Origin: Argyresthia goedartella
Taxonomy: Eukaryota; Arthropoda; Insecta; Lepidoptera; Argyresthiidae
Direction: 5' to 3'
Assembly: GCA_949825045.1 (NCBI GenBank)
Contig: OX463827.1
Location: forward strand, 7,028,501-7,092,500
DNA length: 64,000 nucleotides
Under the pieces are notes generated by a model. The model saw only the letters and a list, made by a program, of their open reading frames with translations. It searched no databases and had not been told where the DNA came from. This document shows positions 56,205 to 64,000 of this stretch, piece by piece. The stretch's first letter is position 1. Each line of letters starts with the position of its first letter. Made by a program: the position numbers and the translations under genes.

Positions 56205-56335
56205 CTGTATATTTTGATGAACCACGTTTAAAATATTCTTACTTTTACATTTTTCATTACTAGTAACTTGATTTAATGGGCAAGATGAAGGTATTTTTAT
56301 ACAAATATTAATATTACTGCCAGAGTTACTCTCTG
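56205..56335 (-). pseudogene. CR1-like LINE, segment between the two Harbinger elements
   Basis: About 130 bases of LINE coding (minus): SGSNINICIKIPSSCPLNQV, then SKNILNVVHQNIQ, the start of the endonuclease. CTG target copies lie at both edges (56205-56207 and 56333-56335). Confidence 0.85.
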
Positions 56336-56599
56336 GGGGGCGATCGCGGTAAAAAATATCATCCGAACCATAGCTGAACCATAAACGAAACACAACTTTA
56401 AGGACTTTTCGTATCGCGCTAATGTTTTGACAGATGGTTGAACCAAAGTTCGATTGGAATTGGACCATAACCGCTGTCAAACGAACGGTTTTGTTAAAGT
56501 TAATGCGGAGCTACTTTTTCACGACTGTTGTAGAATTGTTGAGATGAAAAGTAAGTGCAAATCGTGACATTGATGTATCTGGACTTTGGAAATGGCCTA

Positions 56600-56846
56600 T
56601 GTGCCGGTCGACTATGTTAGTCATATTTTCACGTAATGTTAAAATAATTTGACGACCGTCACAGATAAGGTATATTTATATTCATCACGCACTATGTCTT
56701 ATGCACGTCATTAATAACATGTACCAACCTAGTATATAAGCTAGGATTCCCTATAATAAACTAGTCTAGTCTCGTATTTGCGCGCATCTCAAGCCTTTTA
56801 CTTTACTCCCGAAGATGTCGCTCTCCTTATAATTGCCTCTGGCAAA
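56600..56846 (+). repeat. Family V LTR, left
   Basis: 247 bp, TGTGCCGG ... TCTGGCAAA, preceded by GCCTA (56595-56599) and followed by GCCTA (56847-56851). Near-identical to 57469-57715. Confidence 0.85.
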
Positions 56847-57468
56847 GCCTACGAGTGTGATGTAGCTATAGTGCGAGCCTAATCTAAAACAGAGAATCGG
56901 AGTTTATCAAGCGAAATTGACTGTCGAAGGAGTTAGCTTGTGGACACATTAATTACTCAGTTGACCCTTAATTTGCCACCAACCAGTGCTTTGGATTATA
57001 AACAAACAGTGATTACAACTTCAACGACGTTCGATGTAAATTGACTCATCGATTCCTCAAAAATATCGGAGGCTGCAGCATCAGACGACTCTCCTGCGGA
57101 TCTTTTCCAGGTTAGTTTAGATTACTAACCGCGAAGCCCCATTTTCCTAGTGTTTTTCTGTTTTCCAGTTTTTAGTTTATTTTATGTAGTGTGCGACCAG
57201 ACACAAGACTTACCTGTAGGTAAATATTAAGTAATTCTTTAAACTTATGTAGAATTCACATAACCGTAGTTCCTTTATTTTTCTAACTCGTGTAAGACTT
57301 ACCTTTAGATTAAGTTAAAGTATGCGCTATTACTATCTGATTTATGCTTATTAAAATACTACTAGTTATTATTGCAGTCGATATAAGTTTGTTATAGTAT
57401 CTAACTTAGATTCTTTTCCATTGTTATAAGTACATTCATTTATTTTTTTCGCTAAAGGGGGGAGTATC
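56847..57468 (+). mobile_element. Family V internal region, with copied host flank
   Basis: The first part (56847-56997) is a second copy of the Harbinger sequence that follows the right LTR (57716-57866), not a retroelement leader. From about 56998 true internal sequence follows (no gag or pol motifs recognised), ending in the purine tract AAAGGGGGGAGTA (57454-57466) before the right LTR. No primer site is seen. Confidence 0.75.
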
Positions 57469-57715
57469 TGTGCCGGTCGACTATGTTAGTCATATTTTCA
57501 CGTAATGTTAAGATAATTTGACGACCGTCACAGATAAGGTATATTTATATTCATCACGCACTATGTCTTATGCACGTCATTAATAACATGTACCAACCTA
57601 GTATATAAGCTAGGATTCCCTATAATAAACTAGTCTAGTCTCGTATTTGCGCGCATCTCAAGCCTTTTACTTTACTCCCGAAGATGTCGCTCTCCTTATA
57701 ATTGCCTCTGGCAAA
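57469..57715 (+). repeat. Family V LTR, right
   Basis: 247 bp, same ends as the left LTR, followed by GCCTA (57716-57720). Confidence 0.85.
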
Positions 57716-58449
57716 GCCTACGCGTTTGATGTAGCTATAGTGCGAGCCTAATCTAAAACAGAGAATCGGAGTTTATCAAGCGAAATTGACTGTCGAAGGA
57801 GTTAGCTTGTGGACACATTAATTACTCAGTTGACCCTTAATTTGCCACCAACCAGTGCTTTGGATGTGGACACGAAGGTTAGTAACACTATACAAAGTAC
57901 TAGAATGTACCACAGCACATTTACTTTTGTTTGGACATGAACAATTTTTATTCCGTTTCCCAAAAACAGAACTAAGTGAGCTTAGTAACAGTGCTTACAT
58001 TTTGTTTCAGGTACTGGTTGTTTAGCATTTTGCCACAGGCTCCTACCAGACGATTGAATGAGAAAGCCGGAAACACTGTGTTTACCAGTCAAGTGTCTCC
58101 ACAATTGTAAAAAAAGTCACCTTAGCATTCAACAAGCCAGAAATCTTAAATTTTCCTTTCAACTTCGTGATAGGGAGCAAATTAAAAGGAAGTAAGTAAC
58201 TATATGTTGACATCATTCCATTCAATTCAAATCAGATTACATTTACCTACGGCTGGGTATAGGCCTCCTCTTTACCACACTATCTACTCTGGTCCTGAGC
58301 CTCCCGCAACCACTGCTTGCCAGCCAGCATCTCAGCGTCCATCTATCCGGTGATGTATCATACAATTCCTATTTATTAGTTTGCCTATCACAATTTATTT
58401 TAGATTATTACTTTTGGTTTGGTAATGAACAAAAAAAGCATACCAAGAT

Positions 58450-58775
58450 TGTGTGGCTTATAAGGTTTAATATATACTTTACTGCACAAAACAGAGAATC
58501 CAAAAAAATATATAAAGGTAAAACACGTACAAAGGCGAGCTTATCTCTTACAGGAAATGTCTCCCGGCAAACCTTGATTGGAGGGGTAAAAAAGAAACTA
58601 CAGGTAGAGCTACATATGTGCACAACATTAAATACTACTACTTACCAATATCTACATAATACTAAAATATATATCATATACTAATATATAAAATACATAC
58701 TAATACATGCTTATACTTTGATATATTGATGAGAAAGATAGTGTTCTTTCAAACAAATAATAAAAAAATGTAAGT
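58450..58775 (-). repeat. LINE family T 3' tail (copy 9), inside Harbinger 2 intron
   Basis: CGTACAAAGGCGAGCTTATC, then AGGAAATGTCTCCCGGCAAACC. Shared with copy 1, so it was captured before the Harbinger was duplicated. Confidence 0.75.
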
Positions 58776-58799
58776 TGACGGACTGTCTCTGATTTGATT

Positions 58800-59035
58800 T
58801 GAAGTTCTACTAAATATAATATAGGTATAGGACAACTGTGGTGCTGCTACCATGTACGGTTGTTGCCCTGCCTACCATGAGAGAGGTCCTGGGTTCAATC
58901 CCCGGCTGGGGATAAAGAAAATAAAACCCAGTCATCGTTGTTTCTGGTTCCCACAACCCAGGGTACGCTAGTGTGGGGCCAGGAGCACTGTATGTGCCTG
59001 TATGTAAATGTTTATGTATAAATGTTTATTATTTT
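58800..59035 (+). mobile_element. tRNA-derived SINE inside Harbinger 2 intron
   Basis: GGTTCAATCCCCGGCTGGGG (about 58889) and GTGTGGGGCCAGGAGCACTG, like the copy at 54085, with a small duplication in the tail. Confidence 0.75.
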
Positions 59036-59155
59036 CAGATTTTTCAAAAAGCACAGATTGCCAGGGGTTCTGGCTTGTGGAGATGGTACTCATATGTCCA
59101 TAGTTACCCCTAATGAACATGAGGAGAGATACTAAAACAAAAAAGGGTGACATTC

Positions 59156-59989
59156 TATGAATTATATGATGGTAAGTCTATTGCGGGGAGCGCAATTGTT
59201 GATAGATTAAGGAAATAAAATAAATGATGTATAACTAGGTAATTTTGTTTTATTCATGTCTTGGTACTTAAGTTATCTCACTTTATATGCCCAGCAATGG
59301 GATATTATATGTTAGTAATAATAATTAAATATTTTTCACACATCTTCTCTTTGTTGGGTACAAAACTGAAAAAAGAAATAATGTACAAGTTAGTAGAAAT
59401 ATTTTACATAAAATTATGTAAGTATACTATACTTACATGATTGCATGAATTAATAAATTATAGCTAATATTTTCTACAGCATATTTACAGGAAAAGTAAA
59501 CATGGTTTAGAAAACTCGTGGGGAAAATGTCATTAAAATTATACTAAGGGCACTTTTAAAATAAAAATTTATATTAAGTAACAATTCAGGGCATATTTCC
59601 TACATAACAATATCCTACCCAAACTGATAGTAAAGTATAGAATTACCTGCTTCGTCTATCTATTATTTCACAAATTCATTTGAAGGACTGCTATAGTATT
59701 AATACTATAGGGGTCTGAGCATTTTGCAGAGCAGCCTGGGAAGTCTGTGCAGCCTTTGCCCTAAGATGTTCAACTTTCAATCCCATCAGCCTTGATACGT
59801 CCAACATGCTTATGCTGGCTGGAATATTAATAAAACAATTTGCTGTACATTTTCCTTTAGGATATGAAAACAATTAACATTGTTATTCTTATTTATCTAA
59901 ACTTCGTACACCTTCTTACAAAAGCATTAAATTCTGATAGGGACCAAGTTTAAGATAAAGAAAACTACATACCTTGGTTCATTCCTTTG
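59156..59989. other. Inner Harbinger 2 region
   Basis: Parallel to 54474-55279. A minus-strand frame at 59873-59691 is open (60 residues, MFSYPKGKCTANCFINIPAS...), longer than in copy 1. Function not recognised. Confidence 0.4.
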
Positions 59990-60554
59990 CAGTCCTAACT
60001 GCTCTAAAGGGGTTGAGGATGTCTGCGCACTCCCCCCACGGGTCAGGTCAACGAACCTCTTCCCGAAGAATCTCCTCTGTCCACACCTGTGGACAGGTCA
60101 TGGTTAGAGTGTCTATAAGACTCCAACCCAGGTCATAGGATGGCCCTTGCGGGCGGTGGTCTTCATGTGGCGCTGGTATGCAGTGGGTGATCGCCGGCTA
60201 GGCAACCAGGTCGCGTGGCAGGCGGCGGCGGTCGGGCAGGCGTGCGTGGTGCGGCGCCAGTTCGGCGATGTGCGGGTGTTGTGAAGCATCCGCACGCGCG
60301 AACATGCCCTTCGCCAGCCTCTGGACAAACTGGTCCACGGTTTTCCATCTTAGGTCCCTCTGGATTGTCGCGTTTCTCATGTAGCGGGGGGCGCCGACGA
60401 TGGTACGCAGAGAGAGGTTCTCTTGGGCTCGGAATCTCCGTTTGTTCGTCTCCGAGCACAGGGCGTACCATGCTGGGGTCGCGTAGGTGAGGCGGGATCT
60501 CGCGTAGGTCTTGTAGATCCCGAGCTTCGCCCTCAGAGGGAGGCTGGAGTACAC
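59990..60554 (-). pseudogene. GC-rich LINE RT C-terminus inside Harbinger 2
   Basis: Minus frame 60554-60198, nearly identical to 55864-55508 (ETVDQ reads KTVDQ; QYPHI reads QHPHI). Confidence 0.85.
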
Positions 60555-60902
60555 TTATTTATAAAGCTACATTTCTATCCACTTGAATCTTTTATCTGTA
60601 ATTTTTCGTTCACCTCGTAAACAAATCAAATTCCACGAATTCCCACCCAAGTGTGGTCAAAAATAGAGTAGTTAACAACAAAAAGGCGAAATCGACGGTC
60701 GATTAAACACAATCGATGCTACATCTCTAATGTTTTGATTACGCCAATGGTTCGGTTATGTTTCAGCTTCGGTCTCCACTTAAACTTTAGCGCGATACCG
60801 AATTTCATTGAACCGAACCAAAGTTGAATTACAACTGGAACTGAACCAGAACCAAACCTTTGACGTTCGTTGACTATACAAAATAGCGCGATCGGCCCCC
60901 TG

Positions 60903-61400
60903 TTGTCCTATGGGTTAATTTAAAGAGCTTGGAACAGATTCCAAGGAGTACATGTCATTATTATTACAGTGCTCAATAGAAGCAGGCGTTTCATTAGTCA
61001 AAAACTTGACTGAGTTCAAAATAAAATAAGATAGTGACTGTGCTATCTGTTTTGTATAAAACCTAGATAGGTAATACCTATCCTTAGTCAAATAAAAATA
61101 TTTTCCAATACAAATATTGGTATCTATGAAATGAAATTTTTCAGTATGACGACATGTCAATGTGTGTATAAATGTATTATAATCATGTCTTATATGATTT
61201 TCATGTTGTGACAAAGATTGGCTGAAGGGAAACGCAAACAAGATTATTCTATCTACATTTTGTAAAGAATTTAATTTGGAAAAGTATTTAGTAATTAGTT
61301 TTTTAGATACATTTTCCCTTCTACCAATTAAAATAATTAGGGTGGTTGGTGGGGTCACTAATGGGATATATTTATAAGGCTTATCTATAACATAACACAA
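60903..61400 (-). pseudogene. CR1-like LINE ORF1-like protein, C-terminal part
   Basis: Minus frame 61400-60915, 161 residues: CYVIDKPYKYIPLVTPPTTL, LIGRRENVSKKLI, then IILFAFPFSQSLSQHENH, FIHTLTCRHTEKFHFIDTN, and LTKDRYYLSRFYTKQIAQSL. The spacing of a strand ending G..EN and a late D..YLS block resembles the SGNH/esterase-like domain found in ORF1 of some CR1 LINEs, with the H of D..H replaced. After a TAA the frame shifts and leads into the endonuclease segment. The domain call is tentative. Confidence 0.6.
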
Positions 61401-61430
61401 CTTATGAGACAGGCCCTGAGTGAACTACAT

Positions 61431-62039
61431 AAAGGTTAAAAACTAGAATGTTATTTGCGTTTACAATTACAATTTTAAATGATCGTGATTGAAATTTGAT
61501 GTCTTCAAATCCTCAACTCCACAATGCCTGAAAACCAAGGTGTATAACCAATGGGTCCGAAAGGGGAACGCTCACAAGGCATGATGTGCATACTAGAAAA
61601 TTAGCAAAAAGAGCGATGGAGCGTTCAATTGAATCAAGTTCCGCGCCACAAACTCAAGATTTCTTGCAGATATTTGTAAAGAGCTTGGTAGTGAGCACTT
61701 TGATTAATACATGTAAATATGACTAGTTTTCGAATCTTAAACTTTTTGGCATCTACTTCTTTGTCAGTGAATGAAGATGTTATTGTTAATGTCAACCATA
61801 AAATGCTACTTGCAAAAGCTATGGGTGACGCTACGCAGTTTTTTCCAAGAAATATCGCCGCAATGGAACTGGGTAAACATCCCTTTTGCGAACCAATCTA
61901 TCGACCACCCCTCTCTCATCAAGAGGAATAATATAAATTTCAAGCAACAGCAGACTCAAGAGTTGTTTTCCAGAGCAGTAACTGGGTGACTTTCGGGCTC
62001 ATCTAATAGTAGTTTATGTGACTGATACATTATTGAGGG
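61431..62039. other. Unassigned interval with an RTE scrap
   Basis: AAGAGCGATGGAGCG near 61608 gives KRAMERSI, the RTE C-terminal signature, in plus sense. An open frame at 61719-61931 has no recognised motif. Confidence 0.4.
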
Positions 62040-62470
62040 CATCAAATCTCGATAGTGGGTTTATGAAACGAGCCAAAGGCGAGTTTCATTATAATATCAC
62101 TCGAGAGTTATAATGCCTAATTATGCACAGTTTCATACACCAGTTTATCTACACACAAATCATAAGCTCTCTTTGATGTGTTCAGGAACCGCATGTTTGA
62201 CCGGCATTGTGGCATTGATCATTTCTCTGCACTTTTTTAGCTTGTTCAGTAGTACCAACTTCACAGAAAAACTAAGGGCGGCACGCAGGCGGGAGTCGGC
62301 GTTTGATTTTGAATGTCATAATATGTCTAAATATTGATACATTTTGGTCGTAATGTATCAATATTGAGATAAGAAATGAGTTTTCACCAAGTGGTATATC
62401 ATTATGCTGGTCATAACGGGCGGTTTTTGGACGTAGTAAAGGGTTTATGATACGTGTGTAGATAAATACA
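62040..62470 (-). repeat. Family W element (copy 2, reversed)
   Basis: Reverse of 46120-46560: the CTCGAGAGTTATAATGCC block near 62100, GTTTGACCGGCATTGTGGCA, and GGGTTTATGATACGTGTGTA at the end. Contains the hairpin GATACATT...AATGTATC (about 62336-62361). Confidence 0.65.
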
Positions 62471-62842
62471 TTTATTGTACCAGCGAAGCAGCAATAAAAT
62501 ATTTACTGCATTTTTGTACGATCTATCTTGCGAGATTGGTTTTTCGACTATGACAATTCGAAATCGAATCGATACTCAGGTGAGCAACCAGATGTTTCGG
62601 AGTTGTGCAAAGAGACACGTGCTGCACATTAACCACGCCATTTTCATATTGATTTCATTATTCTGATGGTAATAAATGTAAAAAATAGTGATTTGGTTTT
62701 TTATTTATCATTCCTACAATAAGGGGTTCGCCAGTTTATAAAGGCCTTTCTTGAAGTGGTACGCAGCAAAAACGAATGGCTTATCTTTAAACGATTACCA
62801 AAATCGCACCTATTTTACTACCAATAAATTCGAAATAACTGC
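62471..62842. other. Unassigned spacer
   Basis: A 63-codon frame at 62475-62666 shows no known motif. Nothing else seen. Confidence 0.35.
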
Positions 62843-63112
62843 CAGAATGGATAAATGTCCACCAAATTGTGTTGGATATATGATCACCAAACTTCTTTTT
62901 ATGTTTGGTGTACTTAAGTTTATGTTTTAAGTATTTTTTGTTGTTCTTACATGTTCAACCTAACACGAAGGATAAAGGGGGCTTCGCTTCGCTCACCCCC
63001 TTTAGCCTTCACCTAAGCTACCGCAGTATTTTGCCCTGATATTTTTTGCAACTTTTGGTGTTCATTTATCCATTTTGGGTAGGAAAAAATATTTTGGTGA
63101 TCATTATATTTG
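62843..63112. mobile_element. Inverted-repeat element with central GC hairpin
   Basis: The outer inverted blocks are AGAATGGATAAATGTCCACC (about 62843) against TTTGGTGTTCATTTATCCAT (about 63055), and ATATATGATCACCAAA (about 62877) against TTTTGGTGATCATTATAT (about 63093). At the centre TAAAGGGGG (62973-62981) pairs with CCCCCTTTA (62996-63004) around CTTCGCTTCGCTCA. No coding. Confidence 0.65.
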
Positions 63113-63319
63113 TTGAAACAACGAATTGAGGGCCATCTAATCTAATCAAAACGGTTTAAAGTAAAAGATAGATAGAATTATGCCTATTAGCAATGTCTTA
63201 AAAGACTCTTTACCTTTATTGTATTTAGCTCACTTTTTACTGTGGATTATAATATGAAGGTATTACATTATATCCCATAGTGAAAAGTGAGTTTTTTATT
63301 ATATTATTGACTATCGGAA

Positions 63320-63690
63320 GACAGATTTCGTAGTCTCGTAATTTCTGATAAGGATCTCTCATCATGTGGTCGATTTAATAAATTGTTGGCGTCCAAATTT
63401 GACAAGACTATGCCTTCCAAACTTCTGACTCAGCTAAGCACAATATATTTGTTGTTTCCATTTTTTTGCCAAGGTCCATCACAGCTTTTTCGAGGGTTGT
63501 ACCTTGTAGTTTATGAATTGTGACCGCCCAGCATAATACGAGTATAAGAGGCAACATACGAAGCCCCAAATCTGTCCCTTTTTGCCTGAAACGTAGTATT
63601 TGATGGTGGTATGGGTGTGCAATCGTTTCTACCCTTTAGCCTCAGACTAATAGTTTCATCATCATCTTGTGCAAAGACGACATTCGCATC
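63320..63690 (-). pseudogene. PIF1/Helitron-type helicase C-terminus
   Basis: On the minus strand: LCWAVTIHKLQGTTLEKAVM, then DLGKK (about 63545-63470). This is the conserved late helicase motif of PIF1-like and Helitron helicases. After a frameshift comes YIVLS, a TGA, then VRSLEGIVLSNLDANNLLNR and PHDERSLSEI (about 63450-63325), the normal end of that domain. Upstream the frame is shifted again. This is the 3' end of an autonomous Helitron or a related PIF1-like gene. The rest is absent. Confidence 0.8.
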
Positions 63691-63734
63691 CCGACAGGGG
63701 AGGGAGAAACAGTGACTTCAAGTCGGTTTTTTAA

Positions 63735-64000
63735 GTTTTTATCTACACACTTATCATAAACCCTCTTTACTGCGTTCAAAAACCGCACGTTACGATCAGC
63801 ATTATGTTAAACTACTTGGTAAAAACGCGTTTCGTATCTGGAAAACTACACATTATGGTCATTATGTGTAGTTTTTCTACATATAATGACATTCAAATTT
63901 CGAACGCCGACGCCCGACTGCGTGCCGCCCCTAGTTTGTCTGTGAAGTCGGTACTGACATTAAAATTTCGAACGCCGACGCTCGCCTGCGAGAAGTTGGT
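63735..64000 (+). repeat. Family W element (copy 3), cut by window end
   Basis: TATCATAAACCCTCTTTACT, hairpin ACTACACATTATG.TCATTATGTGTAGT (about 63845-63873), and TTTCGAACGCCGACGCCCG repeated again at 63966. Same strand as copy 1. Confidence 0.65.

Larger units (their letters stand above)
58011..59155 (+). pseudogene. Harbinger transposase exons, copy 2
   Basis: Same layout as copy 1: exon from 58011 after TTTGTTTCAG to donor GTAAGTAAC near 58192, and exon from 59039 with LPGVLACGDGTHMS (catalytic D codon 59082-59084) ending at a stop near 59150. Copy 2 has KKVTLAFN-type changes and the same frameshift. The intron holds the LINE T tail (58450-58775) and SINE (58800-59035). Confidence 0.8.
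56336..60899 (+). mobile_element. Composite PIF/Harbinger transposon, copy 2, with LTR insertion
   Basis: 4564 bp. Same ends and same three internal insertions as copy 1, with CTG target copies at 56333-56335 and 60900-60902. It differs mainly by about 1.1 kb of LTR element (56600-57720) and small indels. Its length without that insert (about 3.44 kb) matches copy 1. Confidence 0.88.
49679..61430 (-). mobile_element. CR1-like LINE, nearly full length, split by two Harbinger elements
   Basis: One minus-strand LINE. The 3' end is at 49679 with an AAATC run (minus GATTT tail). RT lies at 49916-51895, endonuclease at 52021-52713 plus 56208-56332, and an ORF1-like protein at 60903-61400. The endonuclease frame is continuous once the Harbinger element at 52717-56204 is discounted; the same holds for the linker across 56336-60899. 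Only a few shifts and stops remain, so it is one of the better kept LINEs here. Confidence 0.85.

Noticed and set aside
61719..61989. Small overlapping frames that might be a host gene exon
   Set aside because: No motif, two competing frames of equal length, and no splice sites that extend them.

Overview
The window is insect genomic DNA, most likely from a moth or butterfly. It is AT-rich, built almost wholly of transposable elements, and holds no bacterial-type genes. The lepidopteran call is inference. It rests on a tRNA-headed SINE with an ATT tail, many LINE 3' tails of one family, a TED/gypsy-like env-bearing retroelement, short CCTAA/TTAGG tracts, and repeats I recall as common in Lepidoptera. 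Only one stretch looks like a host gene: a leucine-rich-repeat (LRR) membrane protein at about 21.4-24.8 kb, and it carries one in-frame stop.

Layout. 0-2.9 kb: a LINE reverse transcriptase, a LINE tail and simple repeats. 2.9-17.4 kb: a Copia element with a SINE in its gag region. A Tc1/mariner-related DNA transposon (6408-16600, 25-bp terminal inverted repeats, TA duplication, DD82E spacing) interrupts it, and that transposon is itself split by a Ty3/gypsy element (7861-15784, 4-bp duplication). Removing each layer on paper leaves the reading frame beneath it continuous. 17.4-21.3 kb: LINE fragments. 21.4-24.8 kb: the LRR gene. 24.8-27.1 kb: non-coding repeats with a 26-bp hairpin. 27.1-37.8 kb: two LINE fragments, the second split by a young gag-pol-env element (28522-37266) whose 235-bp LTRs look identical. 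That element shows a -1 frameshift site with a pseudoknot, and a leader exon that would supply the env signal peptide by splicing.

37.8-49.7 kb: a mosaic of RTE and Jockey-type LINE pieces, a solo LTR, about 500 bp of a 7-bp tandem repeat, a foldback element with 47-bp arms, and MITE-like repeats. 49.7-61.4 kb: a long minus-strand LINE (ORF1-like, endonuclease, reverse transcriptase) interrupted by two neighbouring copies of one composite PIF/Harbinger transposon (52717-56204 and 56336-60899), each with a CTG target duplication. Both copies carry the same internal LINE and SINE insertions. The second also holds a small LTR element with an odd duplicated flank. 61.4-64 kb: inverted-repeat elements and a fragment of a PIF1/Helitron helicase.

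Nearly all element genes are broken by stops or frameshifts. The order of nesting gives a relative timetable of insertions. All calls come from reading the sequence by eye; family assignments rest on motifs, not on database searches.
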